Positions 1 to 11,800 of a DNA stretch of 64,000 nt are shown one piece after another. The number at the start of each line of letters is the position of its first letter. The first letter of the stretch is position 1. The DNA is from Zonotrichia leucophrys gambelii (Eukaryota > Chordata > Aves > Passeriformes > Passerellidae). The position numbers were made by a program, and so were the translations under genes. The stretch spans positions 11,677,038 to 11,741,037 of the forward strand of contig NC_088173.1 of the NCBI RefSeq assembly GCF_028769735.1. The letters are read 5' to 3'. Under the pieces are notes generated by a model, which saw nothing but the letters and a program-made list of their open reading frames with translations, had not been told where the DNA came from and made no database searches.

Positions 1-676
1 TGTGAGAGAATTTGAGTAATGAGCAGGAAGTGAGAGTTGAACTCTGGTTACTTAATGCAGAAAGAGATGAAAAAGATAATTTATACCAACTCTAGAGAAT
101 TAAGAGGAACATTTAGCAGCCTTCAAGAGGCGCATCCACAGACGCAGTTTCAAATTTGGAAGTGCAGGCAGTCTTGGCATTCTTACAGAGCAGCTTGCCA
201 CTGTACCCTCTGCTAATGAACTTTGCAGTCTGTCTCCAGGGTAATATTGGACAGTTCAGCCTGACAGAAAATAATACACAAGCCTGAGTTCCATGTTAAA
301 AAATGCAAGATGTTTAAGGCATTGATGTCTAATTACTGCAGTCCATAAGCAATGAATCTCTGCAAATAACGTATTTCAAATAACTTTATACTTTGCTCTT
401 CCTGTCAACCTCATCTTTAACATTTAAATTCACATTGCAATTTGTAGCTTGCAGAGCAGCTATGAAATGGAGGTCACTGGGTTAGGACTATTTAAAGAGA
501 GGATAACAGAGGGCTCAGGTAAACTCCAGGCAGAAGTTCCAGCACAGCAGAGATAGTAGGGCAGCTGAAAAGTCTGGGATAGAACTTGATCAATCCTTGG
601 AAATAATTAAGGTCAGAATGTTAATGTGTGAAGCCTGGCATTGATATGGAAAGTATGTTTTGCACACTGTTTTCTA
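1..676. other. Upstream non-coding stretch
   Basis: No gene or repeat is recognised here. A TATA-like CTATTTAAAG lies near 488-497 and a CAG|GTAAAC donor-like site near 517-525, but they are too close together to outline a convincing first exon. The last 20 bases are pyrimidine-rich and end in TAG, which would serve as the acceptor for the exon candidate that follows. Confidence 0.4.
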
Positions 677-867
677 GTCTTATTAATTGACTTAGAGATT
701 TTTGTGTGACAATGAAGGTGCCTGGCATGAGTATGAATTTGTCCTCATCTGAGGACGAGAATGCGTCTGCACATGATGTGATTGGAAGTGGTCATGGTGC
801 TGAACAAGAGGAAATGACCCTGCAATGGCAAAGAGCTTTAGATATTCCACATTTGTGTCCAATGCAG
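677..867 (+). CDS. Weak candidate coding exon, unknown product
   Basis: This is not a recognised gene. What is visible: a pyrimidine-rich tract ending in TAG at 676 (acceptor-like); an ATG at 712 with A at -3; 52 uninterrupted codons to 867; and a CAG|GTATAT donor-like junction at 867/868, so the donor falls exactly on a codon boundary. Read through the donor, the frame stops at 894. The predicted peptide starts MKVPGMSMNLSSSEDENASA and is rich in Ser, Glu and Asp, like a disordered N-terminal region. It has no domain, signal peptide or membrane segment. The reading frame includes two CpGs (GACGAG, GCGTCT), which are scarce around it. It could be an alternative first coding exon of a neighbouring large gene, but a chance open frame of this size is common, and no partner exon is identified in the window. 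Confidence 0.15.
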
Positions 868-3559
868 GTATATGAACTACTGCTGTTTGTTTAAGATTAA
901 CAAGGTTGGAGACCCAGTAAAAATTTCAAAGAAGGGGGAGGCTGAGCATATAGCTTGACCAAGGAACCAGTTTTCTGATTTGTTGAATGGGAAGAGAAAA
1001 CTGATCATAATACTGTATTAGATGTAAGAGATGCAGTTGCATGATGCATTTCATGTTCCTCTCAAATGATCTGAAGGTAAAACTATCACTTGCATAATCT
1101 TTTATGAATACTTTTCAAACCTTGGTCTTACTAGCACTACTTCCACCTATGGGTTAACACAAGCCAATCATTAAGAAGTCACTTGATGGGATTGAGTTTA
1201 ACCTGGCATGACTCACAATGCTTTGACATTGAGAAAGCTTTTTTAGTGAGTTCTGTGGTGGATTCATTGGTAGCGTACTATTTACAGAATAGAAAGTAGT
1301 TCCAAGAGGAAAAAAAACAGGCATTAAGATGCATATATATTCATACTGTAGGCACATGCAGAAAATTTCAGTAGTACAGTGTGCTTTATGAGTGGTGTCT
1401 AAGTGTCTGGAGGAGTAATGAAATGATCTGTTATTCTAGTTTTAAAAAGACTAAAGTTCTGTTCATGCGCCTGATACAGTGTAGGCGTAAATAAAGTAGG
1501 TTTTCAACATTGTTCTCTCAAATTAAGGAGGTGGCAAAGATAAATTAATCTCTGTGTTCTGTCAAGAAGCTCATGCTTACTCTTTTCATGCCTGCTGTGT
1601 ATAAGGACTGTGACACAGGCTGACAAAGCCTGTGTCTTTGCAGTTATAAAAATGGTATCATTTGACTATTTTCTATGAGAAAATAGAGAAAATATCTTAC
1701 AGAATTAGTCAGACTAACCATTTAAAAAATAAACATAGTTCAAGTTTAGGGTTTCACATATGCCAGGAATTTTACTAAGAGTCTGGTGGGACTTCCATTG
1801 GTTGGCTCCAGTTCCACACCAATATTAATTAGATGGGAAGCCAAGCCATGATATCAAAACACACAGCAAAGAGTAAATAATACCAATTTCATGCCAGCCA
1901 TTGTTACTGAAGCTATTCTGGCCGTGTACATGTGCTCCCCTGAGCATCCACTGCTCATTTGTCTGGATTGAGACCTTCACGGTGAAGAGCAGGACCTCTT
2001 CCACTTCTGTGCAGGGGAGTGGGAGCATGGTAGCCCTCTCAGGGAGCAATTATAGATGCCAGATTATTGCAGTGTGTGGATGGCAACCTGCTGAAGTAAA
2101 ATGTCTATTTTATAAGTTGGACCAATGCAGTCTTCTAAATGAGCTGCCCCGACAGACACATGTCAGAGCTGTGGCAAAAGTAAACCTTTATGGCTTTGAC
2201 ATCTCTATGGAAACACAAAACAGATTATAAACAGTGTAAGAACACTAAACAGAATATTATAAACATAGGGTGCTGTAGGTCACTTTATAAAGCCAAGACT
2301 GAGAGGTCTTAGCAGAATGGAGAATAAGAAGGAAAATTAGTATAGCAAAACACTGTGCATTATCTTTGATGGGAAGGGTAAGACTGCAGGACTGGACTGA
2401 ATATGTGTCAATCGTTAAGAAAGTTTTGTTACCCAATTGGAACAAAATATGAAAAGGCCTTTATATGCTGACAAGTCCAATAATAACCTAGTCAGAAAAT
2501 GGTTAATTATTTGAGTTGCTGAGATGAACTGATGCTAATGTTTGGCTTATGAAAGGAAAAGAAGGAAAAGGAAAAACCTTAAAGGGAAATTCACAGTACT
2601 GACTTTATCTTCTCAAGTTTTCTGTTACTGCTTATTACAATGATGCCTAAATCTTGCTAGATGATGTCGAGCAAAATAGAAGTCTGATTGATAAATGAGA
2701 TTTCCAAAGCTAATACAGAGATATACTTAGCCTCTGTAGGGAGGAACTCCGTAGCAAATAAAGTGAAATAAATATTTTGTCCTGGTAACAAAGACAATAC
2801 GTTATAAAAAATGTGTGGGGTGAGCTTAGCTACCCTATTCACTATTATGCAGTTTCTATTATAGAAGAAAAATTATATCCTCTTAGCACTGACATTCTTT
2901 GTTAACTGTCCTAGAATGCTATTCACAATAATTTTTATACTAGCTCTTTATTTCCTCTAAATTTAGTTGTAACTATTGTAATTATACTTCTGTCTTAAAA
3001 AATAATTCAGAAGTGTTTTTTAAATATTTTAGCAGATGATGAATTGGAATATGGTTTAGGATGCTTTGGGATCTTCCCAGTGAAATTTATTGTGCATATT
3101 AAATACATACTAATAAAAATTATAAGAAATCTCTACTTAATATAAACCTGCTCTTACTCCTAGTATACATCTCTGTATGCAAGTTTGAATCCTTACAAGT
3201 TATCTTTGGAAACATGGTTGATCTAGGGGAGAATGGAAGTATGAGGCATCTAGATTACAGCTTCTGTATGATATGGAATCAGTCCAGTTGAAGACAGAGT
3301 AAGTGATCTTAGAGAGCAAAGAAGAACTTTTTAATAAATTTCTCTTAAGATGAAGAAACAAATACTGAGCTTGGGTTTTCTTAATAATTAATGTGAAAGA
3401 TAAAACAGAAAAACATGGACATCTCTTTTACAAGGGAAACCTTCAAGGAGCTCTAGCTGTGTGTTACTGAAAAATGAGCTTCTCTGTTGAAGCTGCAGAG
3501 ACTTATAATGATATTTAATTAAAAAGCATCAAGAGAAAGATCTTTTCTAATTCTTACAT
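868..3559. other. Unique AT-rich DNA, nothing recognised
   Basis: No repeat family, RNA gene or convincing coding frame was seen on either strand. The open frames here are short and have no family resemblance. Confidence 0.5.
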
Positions 3560-3810
3560 AGCTAATGTCAGCAGCATGAAAAAAAACCAACTAATTAAAA
3601 CAAATTTTTAATTTTGTTCTAGGTCCTCTTGATTAGCATACAGTTTTTACAAATTTTTAGTGACAAAATAATGAGAATGCCATGTACAAAACGACTTGTT
3701 GTGTCTGCCATGTTGGCAGACTGCTTGTCAAATTTGCTGCAAATTGTTAATAATTACATTATTAAATCAATAAATTACAGAAGAGTGAATTAATAATAAA
3801 TTACTAAGAA
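3560..3810. promoter_or_regulatory. TAATTA-rich candidate conserved element
   Basis: A dense set of homeodomain-type cores (AATTA/TAATT/ATTAAT) lies around a short palindrome at 3703-3721. Its arms GTCTGCCA and TGGCAGAC are separated by TGT and contain TGCCA/TGGCA half-sites like those bound by NFI proteins. The composition resembles vertebrate conserved non-coding elements. This is inference from motifs only: AT-rich DNA produces such cores by chance, and conservation was not measured. Confidence 0.2.
3703..3721. repeat. 8-bp inverted repeat (NFI-like half sites)
   Basis: GTCTGCCA (3703-3710) and TGGCAGAC (3714-3721) are perfect reverse complements around a 3-base spacer. The spacing of the GCCA/TGGC half sites (3 bases) matches the NFI consensus only approximately; the usual form is TTGGC-N5-GCCAA, which has the half sites in the opposite order. 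Confidence 0.6.
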
Positions 3811-5065
3811 TAGTGCCATGTAGACACCTCTTTGTGTTCAAGATTCTGAAGGGAAATTGTCCCAGGTGTTACATAAATAGTAGATAACTGGAAGTCTTTA
3901 TTGATATTTGCTCTTACTGTTTTAAATGTTTTCAGATTTGCCAGTGTAACGATTCCCAATTTCACAGCAAATCAGTATTTTTCAGTGCAGTGAAGCAGAG
4001 TGCCTGTCAGCTGTTGAATCCTGTTTTGCATCCTCTAACTTTTCTTATTTCTGTCTTTCAACTCATCTCCATTGCTGCCTTTATGCTGTCCCTTGTCCTT
4101 GAAAGAATTTCCCATGTGCTTTTTTTTTAGTTCTTTTATTCTTGTCTTTAAATGCCTACTTGTCCATATTCTGTCATTTATAGCAGATCAGTCACAACAA
4201 ATTGTTGGCACCACAGCAGAGTTTGGCGTGGACAGAGACTTTTCAGCTAGCATCATGACTCTCAGCTGCAATGCTGTTTAAAATAAATTTTATATCAGAC
4301 AGCAGATGGGTTTGCTGTCAGGGAGCTAGATCTAGTTAATAGGTTTTTTAAGTTTTTTGATACAGCAAGTTTATTGGAGGACATGACAGTTTTCTAAGTC
4401 ATGCTTGTAACTTGTACTCCTATGGGGAGCTATGGGGGTAATCACACGTTAGATCTGATGAATTACTGAGTAGGGGCAACAGAAAGGGGAATATCTGAAA
4501 ATAGGAGAAGTTGCAGTTGGTGCAGCTCAGGGTTAATTATATACAGGATGTGTAGCAGACTGCAGCATTTGAGGCACAGGAAAACCAGTGCCATAGGTAT
4601 CTTGCTGCAATGCTGAACAGTAAATTTTTAAATATCTTGTGCAGTGGTTTTTCCACAATGGCCAGCGTTCTTCATAGCTTACAGGCTCAAGACTAACAAC
4701 ACTCAGCAAGCAGTGAATAGTAGGTGCTGTTGTACTCCCTGCTCAAACAACCTGATAGCATTATCAGTCACTGACTTTTAGGAAAGGGAATATTATTGCA
4801 GGATCATACACATAACTGAATCTGAACATGGCTTCTAACAGAGAAGTTGTTTGGATCAAATTTAAATGTTTAGGCCGTAACTTGTTTTGAGAAAAACACT
4901 TGGGAATTTAGCTCCAAGCTAGTCTGACATTTCATTGGTCTCGGGATGCACCCTAGGAGCAACTCTGCAGCTTTGCTGACTGTATCAACTTTGATAATTT
5001 TTTTTTAATTCATTGAGCAAAGATGCTCGACTGTATCTTTGCTGTAAGCTAGCCTTGATACAAAA
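3811..5065. other. Unique AT-rich DNA, nothing recognised
   Basis: No gene, RNA or recognised repeat. Short open frames (for example 4072-4281, plus) show no family resemblance. Confidence 0.5.
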
Positions 5066-5130
5066 GTTAAATAAAGAGCCTCTGTTAAATAAAGAGCTTC
5101 TTTATTTAACAAAAGTTAAATAAAGAAGCC
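5066..5130. repeat. Three direct copies of GTTAAATAAAG plus a perfect hairpin
   Basis: Copies of GTTAAATAAAGAGCC or a close variant begin at 5066, 5084 and 5115. The middle copy also forms a perfect inverted repeat at 5084-5110: arms GTTAAATAAAGA and TCTTTATTTAAC (12 bp each) around GCT. The unit contains AATAAA on the plus strand, and the inverted copy carries it on the minus strand. Local duplication with one inverted copy explains the structure. No known element is recognised. Confidence 0.75.
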
Positions 5131-5194
5131 TCCCTGCTTCTAATTTCCACTGTTAACACATTCCCACATTTTGTGTTATGGGACAGATGACAAA

Positions 5195-5400
5195 GCAATT
5201 TCAGCATGGATCAGCAGGATGCTGCTAGTGCTGCTGGCTCCCTGCGGTCTGGTGTCCATCCTGCTGTGCCCAGTGCAGGAATAGGAGTAGAGAGGGACAT
5301 CCAGGGCAGCCTCAGCCACCACGGCAAGACAAGGCCATGGGCAAGAGGCCAGAGACAGACTGGGCCTCTTGGGGACACAGTGGGGACCTTGTGTGCTTAA
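5195..5400. other. GC-richer island of unknown origin
   Basis: About 200 bases are clearly richer in G and C than the surroundings and contain several CAG/CTG-rich words and a few CpGs. Overlapping short frames run on both strands (5206-5400 plus; 5176-5457 minus), but neither resembles a known protein. It could be a decayed transposon fragment or an old exon; I do not recognise it. Confidence 0.35.
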
Positions 5401-8080
5401 AGTGAAAAAAATCCATTCCTTGAATAAAATATACATGTTCAGAAATATATTTTGCATTTTCTGGTTTGCATGTATTGTGATCCTGGGTTTGTAAATATAT
5501 GATGCAGATTTTTTTTTTTTATTTATAGGGAATTATTTCTTCATGCTCTATATATTTTATTTAATTGTATTTTCATGTTGGTAGTCATATAGATCATAAA
5601 GTGTTTCCAATAGAGGAAATTTCATTATTCCTGTTAATATTTTCTTTTTCTTTTCAAAAAAGGAGTGAATATTTTCACATGCCTTGAGTAAGAAAATAGT
5701 ATTTTTATACAAAAAGAAAGCACCTAGTGTTTGGAGATATTTACCTGACATCATGCGTGGCTGTGGTGCATATGTGCTTTGCCTCTTAGGAGATACTCAG
5801 TTCATGCCCTGCAGCTGATCCATGGCAGCAGCACCTTTCAGGAATTGTAGATGCCAGGCCTGACTTCATTTGTTTCATCATTTAGAGATACCTGATGTTG
5901 CTCAGCCCCAGGAAGGTCTGTGCATCATGGGAAAGTGAACTAAAGGGAGACAAGAGAGAATTAGAGGTAATCATTGTTTCTTTAGAAGAACGTGGGGTAT
6001 ATTCCAAAATGAAACACTTAGATTTAAAATTGGTTGATATATGTAGCTAATATGACAGATTTTGTTTCAACATTCATGATTTAATTTATTCCATTTGAAA
6101 TATTAGTGCACCAGAGTTTCTCGGGAAAAATATATGTCTTTATATTTTTAAGTAGTTCTAACAAAATTATTTCTTTTAAACAACAAGTCTCCCATATACT
6201 AATATGAGTAAAAAAGAAGTAGTGATTTATGAAACAATTACTAAATTGTGTGAACAAAATGCTGTGGAAAGGAGAAACACTGCAAAAAGAATAAACCTAA
6301 CAACAAAGGCTATCTTTTCAGTGCTAATTTAAGAAAATCTCTAAGTGTGGATATCTGGAGAGCAACAATGAATATCAGTTAGGATTCACAGTCACAGGCA
6401 TTTTTGGGGAAAGAGAGCCAATGAAGGTGAGAGCAAACAAATGTACCTCTCTAGAAGTATGATGTTGTGGCCTGGAGTTTCTTATTTTAACCTTTAACTG
6501 AGATTCTTCTGCGGGGAAATAGACACCATGTACACAGAGCTCAAAACTAGTTGCAGTGACTGCATGGAGACATAAGCTAGACAGAGTTCTTCACCTCATC
6601 ATTTCCTGGAAAATGTTATATACTGGAAAAATCCTCTAAACCAATTTTAATCCTGTCCTTTAATACTGGTAGGCTTGTGGCTTTCTAAGCTCTGTTTTCT
6701 TGGTGTTGCCTTTTAAGAGCAACATCCTCCTTTGAAGCAGGCTGCCATCCATCACACCAACTCCTGTTGTCAATGTCGTACCAGTTTTAATTTCAAATGG
6801 CTGAAATCCTGATCCCGTAATAGAATAGTTACCACATGAATGAGCAGATGCTGACATGGGGAGCATCTGACGCTTTATAAATGAATGCCATCCAAGCAAA
6901 ACATCAGCAGGATTGGATATGTTTAGAAAGTTAAACATCTGCAGAGGTGACTTGTTTGCCAATTGTTAAGAATAAAAGCTTGTTAATTGTCAGAGAACCT
7001 TGGCATGTGCATGACCACTCTGAGTCTAGTCCTCCTTGGGATTGTGTGTTAGCATCAGAGATGTGTACTCCCAAACACTTTTGGCAAGGTGAACTCCCTG
7101 AAGTTTATGTTCACACAATGGATCTAAGCAGCATCAAAACACATGCTGTGAAAATCTCAGCCTAGACACCTCTAATTGCCAGGCAGTCATTTGAATAGGT
7201 TCAGGTCTCCATATTTATACCCCCATGTTCTAGAATGAAGGGGTGGTGGAAGTGCCCTCTCTATGCAAGACACTGCAACAAGCCTTCCTGATGAATACAA
7301 ACACTTGTTATAAAGCAAACATTATGCTATGGAAGTAAACATTTGGAAAGTTTGTATGTAGGTTATGTTTCCTGATGACATTATTCTGTGTCTCTCCCTA
7401 GACCAACAATTATTTCTAAGCTGTCATAGGCATCTGGAGACCCCTCACACCTCTTCCTGAGTGAGCTGTGACAGACCCCACATAATATATTCTTGTTCAG
7501 AAAATAATGGCTGTGGGCAGAAACCAGATCTGAGGCTTTTAGATGGGGGCTCTGGCACTGAGGTAAAACAGAAGGCGCTGCAGAATTCTGTTTCTAATAA
7601 CTACTGAGTAAAAGTTGAAGGCATACCAAACTCAAACTGGAATAATTAACCCAGGAAATTCTCAGTGGGAAGATGGTACACTGACTAATGTGTGAGCAAG
7701 CTTTGTAAATAAAAGGCTTTAAAACTGCCTGAGGTTGACTATAAAGAGTGAGGCATTGCCTTTTTGCAAAGGAAACCAATTTGCTGAGGGTTGCTTTGTA
7801 AGGTTGAAGGGGGGGAGGGGTGCTTCTTTTAGGTTACACATCACAAATTAGAGTTGCCATTTGAGAAATAGAAGGTGTATTGATAGTAAACAGGTGGCTG
7901 CTGTTCCAAGGAGATTTGTTTAGTACCATTTTATGACTGAGCCGATGCTGTGACACATTAAGTGGAACTTGTCACTCTCCCATCTGGTCTACACAACTGC
8001 TGGAGGCGGAACCCATTTAGGAAGTTGTACATTTCTTGCAGCTGTTCCTGAATGTTTCATAAATAACTAACAGAAACCAC
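5401..8080. other. Unique AT-rich DNA, nothing recognised
   Basis: It contains a run of about 12 T near 5509-5520 and a G-rich tract (GGGGGGGAGGGG) near 7809-7820. There is no recognised gene, RNA or transposon. Confidence 0.5.
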
Positions 8081-8830
8081 TGATTCATTTGGCTTTATTA
8101 AACCTATCTTAGGGGAATCATGTCATTGTTCATGGAGAAAATTGTACACGTTGCACGGCATTTAAGGGACTTGTTACCAAATTACAATGTTTTACAGCCT
8201 TACTTAGTGCTAATGGGAAAATTGTGAAGTACAGATCAGAACTTCTTTTGGCCTGATTATAATTTATCTAAATGACTGCACTTGATAAAGAGTCCTTCAT
8301 GCTAAGTAAAATGCTTTTTGCCTGTGGAACCCAATGGTGTCTTGTTTTCATCCCCCTATGGAGGCAGTTTATCCTTGGGTCTTATCTGGAAGAAGCAGTT
8401 GTTGCAGAATTCTGTGTTCACTTCATACATCATTTAAACTGGTTTTGTTATTGATGAATTGCTTTTTTAATTCACAGATGAAAGTGAACATTATAAACAA
8501 GGCATTCCCATATTAGCTTTTCAGCGCTTTGCCCAATGGGCAATTTAATGCGACATCAAACGCGATAATAGCTGAATGACAAAAAGAACCTTCCCAATGC
8601 TTGTTGGCTTCTAATAGCTTGATTTCATTTTTAATAGGCTGTTAATCTTCAGCTAGTGTTTTGCTCTGTATCAAACATTTTGCTGCAGTAAGCTGGGTTG
8701 TTTGTCTACTTTAGGTTTGTGTTGTGTTCAGTTAACGCTCCCTTTGGAAGGCATTTGGCGCACATAAAATGCCTGAGATTGACTTTGCAGTAGGAAATTT
8801 TGACTCCCCTTAATGAAACTTTCCTATCTG
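8081..8830. promoter_or_regulatory. Candidate conserved non-coding enhancer-like element
   Basis: This stretch stands out from its neighbours by texture: few homopolymers, many transcription-factor-like words (TAATTT, CATTTAA, CCAAT, TTTAATAGG) and locally retained CpGs. Between 8525 and 8565 there are four CpGs in about 41 bases, although CpG is scarce nearby. TTGCCC (8529-8534) and GGGCAA (8538-8543) form a small palindrome around AAT, and the centre carries CCAAT. More CpGs follow near 8735 and 8759. Vertebrate developmental enhancers in gene deserts often look like this. The assignment is inference: no cross-species alignment was available. Confidence 0.35.
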
Positions 8831-11800
8831 TCATGATGTGACAGACTAATAAAACCACTCATGTGCTAAGTTATAATGATATCTAATATGTTGACAATAA
8901 AAGAGTATCACCTACTGAATTCAAAGTAAGCCGTGTGCTGCATAGAAAAAGGGAGACACCACTGGGTGTAAAGGAGGACTTAAAATGTATTGCTGTCTAG
9001 CTTAGAGAAAAATTAAGTACACTACAGTGAGCTGTATGACCTGAATGAGACACACTTATTTCAGGTACAGTTACTGTCTCACTAGCCTGTTACATCCACA
9101 GTAAGGATGGAAAGGCTCTAAAAACTGTGGACAGTGTTGTGAAGTTTATGCAAATTCTTTTTCTAAACGAAGGAAGAATGTCACTGATGGGTTTGTGTTA
9201 CGTTAAAAGATGTAATTTTTATTTTTGCTGGTCTGCACTCTGATTTATTTTGGACACTCACTTGATATCTTTAGATACTAAGCTCAATTTCCTCTCAGAA
9301 CTGTCACTAGCAGAGATACCTGAGTTTGAACAAGCTCCATTCTGTGATATCAGTATTTTTTAACTGACAAATGACTGTCAAAAGGATAGGGAAAGTTCTT
9401 TGGTACCTCCCGTGCTGCTCAGTGAGAGTCATCAAAGCATCTGGAAATCTTGTCTGGTGTGCCAGTGGGTAGTGTTCTTTTACTTCCTCATCAGGTGCTG
9501 CTCTTCTTATTTCTAAGATTACAGGGAAAGACACCTGCTGATTTACTGGACCCAGCCCCACTCAACTGCATAACAGACAATCATAAACTGATCAATTCCC
9601 CTGGACAAGCATGTATTTGGGGTGGAGGGGACAGAAATCAGCTAGTGTCATAAAACTGCTCTAAAATATCTGCTGACCCCAGCTTCCCTGATGGATAATT
9701 TCAACCCCACAGTTATTAAATTATAGCTTATACTTGTTTGTGTCCTCAGGTGAAATAAATTCTCCTTCTGCCTGGTACTTGCCTAGTTAGTGTTAAGTAA
9801 TCAATTGATTTGCCCCACGTCAGGCTTTCATAGTGAAATGTGTGAACTGATCCTCAGCCTGGTGGTCAGCTGAAATGGGAAGGTCACATAAGCTCAGATC
9901 TGTGATTAGTGTTGGATGAATGTATTATGTTGCTTTGGACCCAAGCTGAAAACATGAACCAGAGGTACAGATGTTTCTCCAATATATGTCTGTATGGCTG
10001 ATGTCTTCCATAACCATCCAGTTCCTAGCAGTATTCATTTCTTGAACACTGTTACAACAATATCTACTGCTGGATGATTGTAGGAGACCTCTAGCTCTGC
10101 TATGACGGACAGTCTCTTATACTCTTAAAGTTTTGTAAAACAAATCAATTAATCTTGATACATGCTAGTTCTATTTTTTTTCCAATTGAAGCCCTCCATT
10201 CAGTGTTTCCTTTACCTTTTCTTCCTAATCAATATACCTCCATTCCAGTCCTCTTGTGTTTTTGCTGTCACTACATAGTTAGCTAGCTGTTGGGCATCAG
10301 TAGCATTTCCATTTTGTTATTGTCTTTTCATTGTATAGAAAAACTTCACATTTCTTTCAAAGATATGACATATTACTGAAACAGATTAGTTGGAATACTT
10401 GTTTCAGCTCACTTGCCTAGTGTTACTGTATTTTTTTATCCCTTGTTTCTCACCTCTAACGTTTCTTTATCCAGTGTTCAATCTCTATTTGCCCTGTCTT
10501 CTTCTTCTACTTTATTTAAAACTTGTGATTATCAGTTACTTCCACTTTTTCTCTTCTTTTTTAGTATAATAACTCTTATCTCTTAACTCTTATCTCATTA
10601 TATTCCTACCTTTCACCATGTCTCAACATGGAAGAAGAATTTAAATATCTTCCTCTGGGTCTCATTAATTAGTGCTCTCTTCTAAAAGTGTTTACACAGA
10701 AGACAAGTTTCTGTTATGTGGTGGAACTATTGATAAGAAAAATCTACTTTGCTGGATATGAAGATTAATTTTACACATTCATTTTGCAAAGAAGCTACAT
10801 GAAAGTAGTTACTAATTTTTCTGATGGAATCTTAAGGGACCTTAAAAACTTGTCTTCTTACATAGTTAATCTAATGAAAATAGTTAATCTTACTGAAAAA
10901 TTGGGGCACATAATACACCTCAATTTCCGTACAAACAGACAATTTATCATTGGTGTCAGAAATAGCAGCTGTTTTTTTCTACTTAGTTCAGAAACTGGTA
11001 TAATTTCATAGGTCCCAAAGTTTTGTGATGAATGGACTAAGTGTAATGATGAAAATGTAGGTATTTAGTCTTCCGTTGGCACTGAGTTAATTCCAGAATC
11101 CACATGTCAAACTGCAAGATTTTGATTCTACTTGGGGCCATTTTAGACTTCACTTTAAATCATGTATGGCATTTCAATGGGTCATAAAGAGTAATAGTTT
11201 TCCTTGTCAAAGCATCTTTCAAACAAATCTGAAAAAGATAGAAAGCTTGGAAATGGAAAAATGCAGAGCTGATTTAGAGATGCTTGAAAAAACACTTATC
11301 TTAGGCTGAATAAAATCTGCGGTAGAGAGACATATATGTTCTCCAGAATATATTAATCACTGATAATTCCTGCTTTATCATTTCAGACTATTTCCTTGCA
11401 AAAGTGCATCTCAATCAATAATTGGTTTCTGTTTGAGGACTAGGCTAAGCATGGTTTTTCACATGTGCTCTGACCAAACGTGTCAGGAACAATTATTGTT
11501 AGTTTTGCGTGTAGTTCCCATAATGTTGTCTGGGTATGGGAAGGAACTCAGCAAATGGCTTTCCATACCATCGTCTGAAAAAGAAAGTGAACCTAGAGCA
11601 TGTTCTCTTGTAATTCTTCTCTTACTAGGTAGTTTGTGTATAATTAAAAAATTATTGTTTTCTCTGCATTTAACATGTGGTTGTCTGTTTTGATTTCATT
11701 GATTTCTGCTAAGTTTGGTTTTCATTCTGCTGTTTAATTATCGTCCTAATGAATGTTCACTTTCTCTTTTTTCACTCATCTCCTAGGTTTTTTTTCTGGT

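Noticed and set aside
1901..2230. 109-codon open frame on the plus strand
   Set aside because: Overlapping frames exist on the other strand. There are no domains, codon use is ordinary for non-coding DNA, and no splice context supports it.
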